Assembly (NCBI GenBank): GCA_030386875.1
Contig: CM059579.1
Span: 15,782,484-15,846,483 of the forward strand
Reading direction: 5' to 3'
From: Morinoia aosen
Lineage: Eukaryota; Arthropoda; Malacostraca; Amphipoda; Talitridae
Length of the DNA: 64,000 nt
Shown in pieces: positions 35,664 to 46,375 of this stretch. The number at the start of each line of letters is the position of its first letter. The first letter of the stretch is position 1. The notes under the pieces were generated by a model. It saw nothing but the letters and a program-made list of their open reading frames with translations, searched no databases and was not told where the DNA came from. The position numbers and the translations under genes were made by a program.

Positions 35664-35931
35664 TGGGACCATTTCACACTGAGCTAGCTGAACAGCACCT
35701 AACATGTTCGCATGAGCTAGCTAGCAGTTGGTCTGCGAGACAAGTAGGTAGGAATCTATTTTCGCCCCGCATGCTGGATGCTCGACAAGACGTACTCGTT
35801 CAGTGTGAAGGTAATGGCTCGTAATAGTGCTATTCCTACCTACCAGTTTCGCAGATCATCTGCTAGATAGCTCAAGCGAGCTTGCTAGATGCTGCTGAGC
35901 TGCTCTGCCAGCTCAGTGTGAAATGGGCCTT
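35664..35931. mobile_element. Foldback element with about 90-bp inverted arms
   Basis: The arm at 35667-35755 and the inverted arm at 35832-35928 match from CCATTTCACACTGAGCT at the tips to GTAGGTAGGAAT at the inner ends, with scattered mismatches and a few indels. The 76-bp spacer carries an extra copy of the tip motif (TCAGTGTGAA at 35800-35809). No coding sequence. The superfamily cannot be set from the tips and the target duplication is unclear. Confidence 0.7.
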
Positions 35932-36989
35932 ACAGTAGTGAGTGTATGCCTAGGTTCTGCTTCGCGTTTATAAAGAGAAAAATAACTCAACGTAGCTTCT
36001 GTAATCTCTTGGCAGAGAAGATTATTCTGCATGTAGGCTTATGCGATCTCTTAGTGAAGAACTCGGTTCAGCCTTTTTTACTGAATATAGTATCACGGAG
36101 GGAAACCTTTTCAGAGGAGAATTTACATTTGTGTTGAAAATAAGCTCCTTTTTAGTATTAATTATTTTAATACATATTCATGTTAAATTCATTAGTATTT
36201 CTAAGGTATAATTGAGGATTCGATCCGTTTAGATGGAACTGAAAAAGTAGATTTGGGTGGCAGCTCTGGCCTGCTTGAAATCCAGGCTCCCACCTCGGCA
36301 TTTACGAAAGCAACATTTTAAGCTTCCCTGACTAAACTGACATCTTAAATTTGTAAAATATGGCCATTTTTCACTGACCTAATACTCACTTACCATAGAA
36401 ATATGTTCTAGTATGGGTGTTAATACCATTAATTCTGGTCGTCGGGTTCCTTTGGTAAGAAATCATTTAATTAATTTATCTGAAGTCATTTGTAGCCAGT
36501 AATTTTTAGTTACAAGTGTTGCATCATTTGATCATTTTTTATTTTGCCCATGGTCGTTAATTCCGGTTTGGAATTTATGTTATGAGAGAATAGAATTATT
36601 TTTTGAATAAAAAACCTGCTATTATTTTTCTCAACTCTGTTCTTAGAAATTTAAGATGATGAAAAGCTTTGAGATTAGAAATTCACGTCGAATTGCTTGA
36701 GCATCATCAATTCATTTTATTTTTAACAAACGGTGGTCATTTTACCACCATGAAAAATTAAACTACGTATTTTATCATAAAGAATTCTTAAGAATAATAA
36801 CTGCATTGTTTATTGTTCTCATTAGAAAGAGCAGCAATAAAGAAAAATAAAGTGACGTGGCAATGAATTTGTTTTTAAGAAAAGTAAATATTCAAATCAG
36901 GTGAGATATGGGAACTGAAATGAAAAAAATTATTTGTAGTATAGAGCAAATGTTAAAAAAATTACATAGAATAACACGAAAATTAAGAA
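35932..36989. other. AT-rich DNA without a gene
   Basis: Nothing recognised. Confidence 0.5.
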
Positions 36990-37245
36990 ATATTCTAACT
37001 TTACAAAGAAACGCAACTGTTTAAAGAATCAAATTATCTGGTATAACGTAGATATTGATGAGTATTGAATTCTCAAGTACAACATGGATATCGATAAATA
37101 TTAATCTATCAGGTACAGCGTGAATATTAGAAAAATAAAACTACGTGGTATCACCTGAATATCAATAAAAATCAAATCTCGTTGCGAAACGTGAAAATTA
37201 AAGAAAATCAAATCACGAGGTGTAACACGAATGTCGATAAAAACC
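36990..37245. repeat. Degenerate 36-37-bp repeat, about six units
   Basis: The pattern A.CGTGAATAT..ATAAAAATCAAATC....GGTAT is repeated. The best units are CACCTGAATATCAATAAAAA and CACGAATGTCGATAAAAACC. A related pair of units appears again at about 39812-39890, which places the 37.5-39.3 kb duplication between relatives of the same array. Confidence 0.5.
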
Positions 37246-37520
37246 ATATTAAACGTGGGAGGCCAGGTGTTGTTGCTGCTTCGGCCATTGAGTTATGTTC
37301 GAGGTGAGTGAAGCAGCGGCCTTACTTACATACTCCTCCTGCAGTTGGTATCGGTGATACGCGATGGAGGAGTTAGAACTTTTTATTGAATAAATTTACA
37401 TTGACACATATTAAGATTACTGAACATAGAAGGACTAGAATCGTGGTTTGAGGGGTAAATACGGTTGGGCCCTACAAACGTATAACAAGGATACTGATGC
37501 AAATCAATCATGAAAGAAAG

Positions 37521-37600
37521 AAAGAAAAAACTTTATTTCCAATAGAGATTATACAATATTACAATCATTGGTTTTTAAATATCTTAAAATTAATACACTT
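37521..37600 (-). mobile_element. LINE 3' end with (TTTC)n tail
   Basis: On the minus strand: ATTGTATAATCTCTATTGG, then AAATAAAGTTTTTTCTTTC and further TTTC units. An AATAAA signal and a short-repeat tail are typical of jockey/CR1/RTE-like arthropod LINEs. The clade cannot be set without coding sequence. How far the LINE part extends into the 760-bp unit is unknown. Confidence 0.55.
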
Positions 37601-38281
37601 AGATGATACACACACACGAGTATTGAAAAACTCGTGTCACTAGTCGAAAATAAATGATTGAGGGCAATGTACTCCTAATCTTGCTTAATCTACATTTGAC
37701 AATACATGTAATGATAATTATAAGAGATAACGCAAATTCATGGACGATGCATTTTCATTGTGGGGTGAAAAAACTTTTGACAGTTTACATGTACATGACA
37801 TAAAACTTCGCAATTATTGATGCCAGGAAATAATATATGAATCGCTTGTTTCGGCAAATGTTCAAAAGTGTCATTTTAAGGAAGCATGAAAAAAAAAATA
37901 TAAATACAAATCCATATACATATATATACGTACATATATATATACATACATACACACACACATACAGATATATATATATATATGTACGCATAAGCATGAG
38001 GACCAAGAAGATTATAAGTTTTGTATTTCTAATTCAACAATTTTAACATAACGGTCGTTAGTTAATAAGCATTTTATTTAAATATAAATGGATGATCGTA
38101 CAAAAAATGTATAGTTTGTACATGAATGCTTTACAATAATAAAGAGATGACGAGTTAGGTAATGTTACAAGTTGAGAGTGAACAGAAAATGACCATAATC
38201 TCTAGTAAAATGTTAGTTGTCAGTTTAGTACACACATATGTGCACACATACATGTAAATATATACACATATATGTACACAT
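37521..38281. repeat. Tandem segmental duplication, copy 1
   Basis: Copy 1 runs from the LINE tail (ACTTTATTTCCAATAGAGAT) through CACGAGTATTGAAAAACTCG, TTGAGGGCAATG and TGCTTTACAATA to an AC/AT-rich end. It aligns with copy 2 at roughly 90 percent by eye outside the microsatellites. The inverted repeat CACGAGTATTGAAAAACTCGTG could form a 7-bp stem. Confidence 0.85.
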
Positions 38282-38850
38282 AAAAAAGAAGAAAAAAAAA
38301 ATGGTTTATTCCCAATAGAGATGGTACAAAAGTACCATCATTGGTTTTTAAAATATCTTAAAATTAATACACTTAGATGATACACACACACGAGTATTGA
38401 AAAACTCGTGTCACTAGTCAAAAGAAATGATTGAGGGCAATGAACTCCTAATCTAGCTTAATCTACATCTGATAATACATGTAATGAAAATTGTAAGAGA
38501 TAACACAATTTCATGGACGATGCATTTTCATTGTGGGGTGAAAACACTTTTGACAGTTTACATATACATGACATAAGACTTCGCAATTCTTGACGCCAGG
38601 AAATAATACATGAAATCGCTTGTTTCGGTCAATGTTCACAAGTGTCATTTTGAGGAAGCATAAAAAAAAGAAAAATATATATAAATATATACCCACATAC
38701 ACACATATGTACATATACGTATGCATGTGTGTATATATCCATACACACCTGAGATATAGTTTGGAGCACAGCTCCAGGCCACGATGAGTCACCGCCTCAT
38801 ACACATACACACTCACACACATACACACACACACACACACATATATATAC
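37905..38850. repeat. Clustered AC/AT microsatellites
   Basis: Impure (TA)n, (CATA)n and (CA)n tracts lie at about 37905-37985, 38225-38280, 38672-38745 and 38800-38850, with further ones to 39240. They interrupt both duplication copies and account for most of their length difference. Confidence 0.85.
38288..38350 (-). mobile_element. LINE 3' end, second copy
   Basis: On the minus strand: CATCTCTATTGGGAATAAAC and a mixed T/C tail. It differs from the first copy by several substitutions, including one in the run before AATAAA. Confidence 0.5.
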
Positions 38851-39232
38851 ACGCGTTTTACGGCCATGTGTGTGCCTAGGTTACGAAGAACACCGGTTTC
38901 GTTAACATGGACACACACGTGTGTACATATAAGCAAGAGGACCAAGAAGATTATAGGTTTTGTATTTCTGATTCAACAATTTTAACATAACGGTCATTAG
39001 TTAACAAGCATTTTATTTGAATATAAATGAATGATCGCACAACAAATGTATAGTTTTTACATGAATGCTTTACAATACTAAAGATATGACGAGTTAGGTA
39101 ATGTTACAAGTTGAGAGTGCACTGAAAAAAAGACCATTATCTCTAGTAAAATGCTAGTTGTCAGTCTAGTACACACATATATGCACGTATACATGTAAAT
39201 ATTTACACATACACATGCACACATATACCCAC
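38288..39232. repeat. Tandem segmental duplication, copy 2
   Basis: Same order as copy 1, but with about 180 extra bases between 38700 and 38930, made of (CA)n/(TA)n DNA and a unique stretch containing GGAGCACAGCTCC. The 144-codon minus frame at 38511-38945 runs through these simple repeats (runs of V-C-V-Y residues) and is not a gene. A short third relative of the 3' part lies at about 39680-39750. Confidence 0.85.
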
Positions 39233-42059
39233 GCACATATTTACACCTGACTCGTAAGCATACGCAAATGCATTTCTATGCATCGAGGCAATACATACGC
39301 ATTCTACAGAGTGTCATACGCATAGCGTGGACACGTACACATTTACACAAGTAAGCATGTGCGCAAATATCAGCGTAAACTAGTCAGTATAAACCAGAAT
39401 TCCAATCGAGGGAAACGGAGAAAATATCTTTTATTATAGCATGAATTTTATAAAATTTCGTACTAAAAATAGTGGCACAAAACAGTCTACTTAAGTCAGA
39501 AACATGAAAACGATTGTGGGACGTGAATAAGAAAGAAAACCTTAATGTCCTGTAATGGTTTCATATTAGAAAAAAAAAATCACATTATCTTTGAAATATG
39601 GCGCAAATTGTCGTCAATTGATAAACAAACATAGGTATCACATTATTATAAGCATATAACTATAGGCCGAATAAGTATATTACTGCAGTATAAATGGATG
39701 ATCACACAACGAATTTATTTTTTTTTACATGGATGCTTTACAATTTCATATTAGAAAAAATACATTATCTCTGTAATATGGTGCAGAATGTCTGTAATTG
39801 ATCAACACACATGACGTGAATATCAGTAAAAATAAAATGTCTAAGTAAAATTTGCAAATTAATGAAAATCAAATCACAAGATATACCGTAATTATCGGAA
39901 CATTACAGAATCTCTGCAAAAATCCTCACGCAGCTTACAAAATGAGAGCAAGCAAAGCTAATATTTCAGTCCGGCTGAGCGGCTCTGGCTTGCGTATAGA
40001 GCAGGTCGCGCCGGTGGAGCCTCCCGCATTACGCCACTTTGCATAATGCGAGGTAAATCTTGCCTCGAATTTTCCTATGGATGACGCACCTCGCAAATTT
40101 TGAGCCGTGAAATGAATTCGTAGTTCCATGATGAATAGCGAAGCTCGCGAGGATGCTTTGTCTTTCTGGAACATTGCACGCACCGCTACGCTTGAGCCCT
40201 TCGTAGCTGTGAGTCGTTGGATTTACAAATTCAGAATATTTCACGAGGTACTCCGTATATGTGACGTCCAGGGAAGGAAAAACGCTATTTGCTCAGCTTT
40301 TTGGTTATAGCCCTTAATTGCTTAAAGATGTTATGAAAAATGTGAACGATTGAAAAATTATCAGTTAATTGAGGAAGTAATAAGCCAGCATGATGTTGTC
40401 GGCAGAAAAGTGCGTCACATCAATCAATGTTACACACACACTCGCCTCAAGCTTTCTTTGGATTGACTCTTATAGTTTATGTTTCAATCCGAGTCGTGAG
40501 TTATCACGGATTGTCATTTATCTCATAGTAGGCATTTAAAGCAATAATTCAAAGTGATTTGAGCACACATACTATAAATTGACTTCATATAGTAACCAAA
40601 TCCCAAATGCTTGAAATTTGAGTTGTGTTAATATACATGTTAACATGCACTTTGTTGCACGAACTCTAACGTAAGGTTGTGTCCGTTGAAATAAATACTT
40701 TTTACTCACTAACTGTGTGATCGAAACTGCTTCACTGAAGAGGTACAAGGCTCTGAATTTTTCACATGGCCATCAAGGTTTCTTGGCAGTATGCCCCTAA
40801 ATTTTTACTTGTGGAAACACTTTACGAGTTTTGTACAAGAAACACCGATTCATTCCGAATAAGACCTCATCGGTGGAATTATTAAAGCCTTCGCAAGGAT
40901 TCGTGAAGCTCCTGGTGTCTTTGATAGCGTCCGGCCTCCAAACGCATGCAGCGTAACAGATGGGCGTCATCTTGAATATCTTTGTAAATATTTTACCTAG
41001 TTTAAAAATCTGTTTTGTGTGGTCGAAGCAATTAAGGCTCGTAATCTGTTTCTTGTGTTCGCAGTAAAAATGTTTTTCTAACATATACATTTTATTTCCT
41101 TGCAACTCTCGAAGTACGAGTTTTTCTGCAATACCTTTTTAAATTTAAAGTTCTTGTAACTCTTTTAAAGAAGTACTTTGATCAGCAGCCTATAGACCTG
41201 AAAAGGTTTATTTCAAGGGTTTCAATTTTTTGTTAAAATTTGTTCAATAAAGTATCGGTCACCCTGTAGAATTTTAATTTTCTAATAGTGTTTATTTTTG
41301 TTTCGCATTCATGTCGGTACATATGTTTAACACCTTCTCTGTACGGCTTCCACGCATTTGTCTTCAATAAGTGTTTAATGTCTTCAATAAGTGTTCAAAT
41401 AGAAATTCCCCATCATTGCATGCATATTTAGATTTTTTAGAGCGTAGCAGTGATTAAGTAATAAGCTCGCACACCACAGCACACCAGGTGCAGTTTAAGC
41501 TTAATATCTTAGCGCTCACAGCAAAATGTAAAAATAAAATTGAAAAGTGTAAAGTGGTACCAGCATAAGTCTACATAGCTATTTTAATAATGTTAGGCAA
41601 AGTTTTCATAAAGTGGGATATTCAGTAGCAGTAAATGTATTTACAATTGTTACTAAAAGTAGGTCCAATATAGGTACCCCAGGTTGGCTGAACAATAGTT
41701 CCTATTCGTTCACTTTTCCACCTGGATTTCATAAGTTGGGATATTTGCGCATCATCAGACTAGAGGGTCAAGCTATAAATATTCAATCTGAAATGCAGTT
41801 GCAAAATCACAGTTCAATTTATTAAGTAGAGCTCGCATAAACGGATTAATAAGCAAATTTAACCCGAAAGCTTACTGGTGTACATGTGTTCAATTTTACC
41901 ACTTTTCGCTTGGGATTTGGGATATGAGTATTCGAATTGTTTAATGTTTTATGAATATTCTAAAATACTCAAACGCATACACATTCCAATTAATACCGTA
42001 TGCTATAAGAACATCGTTCGCTAATCTGCTCGAGTGACAAGAGCACTGTTTCTTGTACT
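39233..42059. other. AT-rich DNA with small duplications, no gene
   Basis: A diverged pair of TTTCATATTAGAAAAAA..ACATTATCT.TG.AATATGG lies at about 39558 and 39744. TGTCTTCAATAAGTGTT is doubled at 41358-41398. A 102-codon minus frame at 40797-41105 contains SFTNPCEGFNNSTDEVLFG, faintly like a transposase segment, but nothing around it supports that. Confidence 0.4.
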
Positions 42060-42630
42060 GCTCACAAAGCGATCATTTCTCTTCACAAAACGATCAATTC
42101 TCATCACAAAACTTCGTTTCCCTTCACAAAACATCACTTGCCCTTCACAAAACATCCCTTGCTCTTTACAAAACATTCACTCGCCCTTCACAAAACGATC
42201 ACTCGCCCTTCACAAAACATCACTTGCCCTTCACAAAACATCACTCGCTTTTCACAAAATGATCACTTGCCCTTCACAAAACATCACTTGCCCTTCACAA
42301 AATATCACTTGCCCTTCGCAAAACATCACTTGCCCTTCACAAAACATCATTGCTCTTCTCAAAACGATCACTTTTCCTTCACAAAACATTATTGCCCTTC
42401 ACAAAACATCACTCGCCCTTCACAAAACATCACTCGCTCTTCACAAAACAATCACTAGCCCTTCACAAAACATCACTTGCCCTTCACAAAGCATCACTTG
42501 CCCTTTAAAAAACGATTACTTGCCCATTACAAAACGATCACTTGCCCTTCACAAAACATTGCTTGCCCTTACAAAACAATCACTTGCCCTTCACAAAACA
42601 TCACTTGCCCATCACAAAACCTACCCTTCA
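42060..42630. repeat. 21-bp minisatellite, about 27 copies
   Basis: The consensus is CCCTTCACAAAACATCACTT plus G. Variants include CGATCA for CATCA, TTTACA or CATCACA for TTCACA, and AA for AC; units at the left edge are the most diverged. The 199-codon plus frame at 42034-42633 (S-Q-N-I-T-C-P heptads) is kept open only because the unit is seven codons. Two other plus frames are also open for 69-109 codons, which argues against a protein. Confidence 0.95.
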
Positions 42631-42801
42631 TGACCCAGGCGCACGAGTTCAGGCTTAAAATTAAAGATGAAGAACGGCTCGTGAACCTCTTTAGGGCCGG
42701 CGATAAATGGCGCTTGATGAACGCGGGTGTCATCCTGCTGCGCTTCATGAGGTCACGGCTCCCTCGCTGCTCGTTTGGAATTCCAGTGAAATCTTCGTGT
42801 G

Positions 42802-43338
42802 CCTAAATGGATTGCACTGGATCTCCTCACTCGAAGTTTTGCATGATTGTGGGAATTTTTTCTCAGTCAGTGCTCAAAAAAGGCTGAAATTAGCGGTGGT
42901 ATTGGCGTGACAAATCCTAAATAGATTGAAATGATTCGATGGTTTGCATGATTGTGAAAATTTTTTTTCTTTCGTTGGTTTTAGAAGACAAAAACGAGAT
43001 GGAATAGGCGTGTCAAAGCCTAAATACATAGAACTGAGTCTCCTGGTTCGGAATTTCGAATGATTGTGGAAATATTTTCTATATCATTGCTGCTAGAATG
43101 TAGGAAACCGCGATGATATTGGTGTGTCAAAGCCTAAATAGATTGAACTGATTCGGAGGGTTGCATGATTATGGAAATGTTTTTCTTTCTTTGCTTCTAG
43201 AAGGCAAAAAACGAGATGAAATAGGCGTGTTAAAACCTAAAAAGATTGAACTGACTCGAAATTTTGCATGGTTGTGGAAATGTTTTCTCACTCATTGCTC
43301 ATAGAAGGTAGCGAACCGCGTTGCAATTGTCGTGTCAG
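42802..43338. repeat. Alternating 114/103-bp higher-order tandem repeat
   Basis: CCTAAAt..ATtGaactga begins units at 42802, 42916, 43019, 43133 and 43236, giving lengths 114, 103, 114, 103 and about 103. Units 1, 3 and 5 share a TTTTCTCA-type middle and a ..CCGCG.TG.(T/A)ATTGG.GTG end. Units 2 and 4 share TTTTTCTTTC and AAAAACGAGATG.AATAGGCGTGT. The array therefore amplified as an A-B dimer of about 217 bp. It starts about 170 bp after the 21-bp array. Confidence 0.85.
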
Positions 43339-46132
43339 AACATAGTTGAAACGTCGTAACCGTTTATAATAAAAAATTGTCAGTGATCAAAAAGATTTTT
43401 TTTAAATGCTGGTTTGCTTGTAATATTTTTGAATAACGTTACGCACTGTTTACTGTAACATGCTGATTCAAATGCAATATTGTGGTATAATACGCACCTT
43501 CTTACCGTGTTTTCAGGTGTGCTTGTCTCTGCTAGTATAGGAATGTTTGGTGCTAGTGTTTAGGTACTGGAACAATATTTAGGTTCATTTTCCCAATTGA
43601 AACCAGGAGTTTACTTAGCAGGAAAGGACTCTGTTGCTGATTTAAAAATGTCTACTTTGGTTTTTTATAGTTTTATTTATTCGGCATTTATAAGAAATTT
43701 TTTGAGGAAAGAAAACAAGCTGTTTCAAGATGATGTTAAGCCTACCCATAAGCGAAAATATCAAAGATTATTGTCGCGCTCGTGCTCAAATATAACATCA
43801 CTCTGCTGAACTAAAGCCTCCTTACAAATATCAGGATTTTGGAGGTACTCAGGCTGGCACTCTGGGAAATGACGGTAAGACCGCGAGAGCAGGTAAATCA
43901 GGAGTCTTTTTTTTGCATCAAGATAAGTATTCAATGTTTAAAAATAATTTAAATAAATTGAACGTTGAAAATAAAACATCTAAAAGTAATTGTCGCATTA
44001 GTGTTTTAATGCATTAATGTTTTAAAGCAGTATATAATCCAAACGACAGTTGAGTGAAGTCTCAAAGTCGCTGTGCGCCATGACAACGAAAGTCAAGCAG
44101 ATGGCTACAATAACCAAAATTGAACTTCTAATAGACTCATTTCGAATGACTGGCCAGTTATCAGTTACCAGTTTCATATAACCCAAAAGAACACAACTGG
44201 CGAGTTACAGAAATTTAGTTTTATGCTCCACGAGTCACCGTCTCACACCATACTTTTCTTGCTCAAAATAAAATTTCATTTATTCCCATTGACACTCGTT
44301 TGCTCTGCATCATACAGCCCATTCCTAAGATACCCGATATGTTATTTCCAAGGTTTAGCTGAATTCTATCAAACACACCACGTTCACTGTGATCTTCGGT
44401 TCTGCGGCAAACTCAAAAAAATCCAACGTGGACCAAGAAAGAATTTCTCATGATTTTAGATCTCTGGTATCTAACGCAAAGAAAAAAAATCTGCGTATAA
44501 CCTCAAATATACCCATGCCCTGAGACAATTGCTACCTCAAGCTGGCCGCGAACAAGAAAAGTTTCGCCAATAATTTTTATAAGTACATGAAGCCTTACAT
44601 TTTGATCTTTCAATTTGGCCTAACTTTTCAGGATGGATATGAACTATGTGTTCTTTTAATTTCAGACAAGTGAGAAAAATATGTATGCATAAATTATACT
44701 CCGACTTGAAGGTGAACGTAATACAAGGAGACATGGTCCTACTGCGTTGTAAGGAGAAAAGAGATTCTTTATTCTATCGTAAACATTATTGCTGGACTAG
44801 ATATGAAATATCAACACTCATAGGTGATCGTGATTAAGAATAAGTTGCAGAATGATGCAGAGTGCATGCGTTTTACGTGAAATTATTGAAACGTAGTTAA
44901 TAAATTTACCCCCATTTTTGATATTCCTTTAAACAGAAACGGGAGTCAAGAAAGCTCAGGAAATTTTGCACCATGAACATTAAAAATTTTCTCTCAAAAG
45001 GATTCTAAGGACTATTCGCATGGTGCTCATGAAATTTGCAGTTCTCCAATGAAGTACGAATATGTACTTGTGAAAACAAATCCAATTTGGATTGTTGATC
45101 AAGTTAGTGCAACACACGTTTAATTACTGCGTTCAGCTTGATACGGAGAAGTACACTAGTTTCCTCTATACAACAGTGCTGATCGCTACTTATACATAAA
45201 TATAAGTGGGCTGATGTCCATTAAAGAAGCAATGTTAGAAGTTGTCTTCTCACCTCGTCGCAATGGAGGACACTCTACCATCCTTGTGATGATAAAAATG
45301 ACTCAGAATTATCTGAGACTCGAATAGCTCTAGCCACCACATAATAAAAATCACATGTTCTCAGCATTACTCTCCCTAATAATGACGTTCTTAAATCATA
45401 ATACTTAACCAACATAAATTCACAACAGAGGCAATAATCACATAGGAACGCACGAAATTTTTTAAAAAGACCGTTGACTTTAAGTGATTCAAATTTGTGT
45501 TGCATGTAGTACATTTCACAGACCGTCAGCGTTTTGAAAGGTGAAAATAATGTATCACGATCGTGACGTGAACCACCAGACCAACGCAGTGCAGGATTAA
45601 ATCCTACAGAAAAATTCGATGATCATAAGTGGACTAAGTTAGAAACTGAGAGGTCAGGGGCGTCCGACGAGTTAGGACGAGTTAGTGGCAAGTTAGCGGC
45701 TCTTAAAGAATGACAAAACTCGGCGTTTGAGTTAGGGGGAGCTCCAGTCTCATCGATATGAAGACCAGCATCTTCCTCATCATAATACCACGAGCCAACG
45801 CCAAACGAGCCGGAAAACATCTGAATTCCGAATGACCGCCGCCCAAGTTAAGAGCGGCTGAACTTTCCACTCTCTCGGTTTCTTTGTAATTGAGACAATT
45901 AGAATTTTTACAATCATATGATGTATTCAACTGAAATAATTTCATGAAACCCTGGAAGAGTGATGAGCAGGAAGTTTGAAAGAAAATTATTTATCTCAGT
46001 GATAAAAGTTGGACAGAGCCAGCTACCTTCCTCTCGAAAAGTTGTTTGCAATAAAATTGTTAAGGAGTCGGAACTATTCAAACTTCTTATAACAGGCTCG
46101 GAATTTTCCCCACTGACAACAGAGTACACTGG
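43339..46132. other. AT-rich DNA without a gene
   Basis: Frames of 60-80 codons on both strands, none with a domain. Nothing else recognised. Confidence 0.45.
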
Positions 46133-46375
46133 AATTTCAGTTACTGGATGTTTCCTAGTCGAACCACCACGCCACTTGAAAATTGGAATTTCAGTTACTG
46201 GTTGTCCTCTAGTCAAAATACCTCACCACGAAGGGACATGAATTTCAGTAGCTGGATGTCCCTCCACTCAAAACACCTCATCACTTAGAGATCTGAATTT
46301 CAGTTACTGGATGTCCCTAGATCGAGACTCCTCACCACGCATGGACAGAAAATTTAGCCTCGGGATACCCCAGCT
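46133..46375. repeat. 54-55-bp tandem repeat, about five copies
   Basis: AATTTCAGTTACTGGATGTC-type starts lie at 46133, 46187, 46241, 46296 and, degenerate, 46351. Each is followed by a CTAGTC.A....CCTCACCAC block. The minus frame of 100 codons over it carries a P-V-T-E-I-P motif at the same spacing and is a by-product. Weak relatives of the unit may extend to about 46610. Confidence 0.88.

Noticed and set aside
40797..41105. Possible MULE-like transposase fragment (TNPCEGFNNS) on the minus strand
   Set aside because: One short motif only; no neighbouring motif or terminal repeats.
42034..42633. 199-codon frame, longest of the window
   Set aside because: It is the translation of a 21-bp minisatellite and other frames are open over the same DNA.
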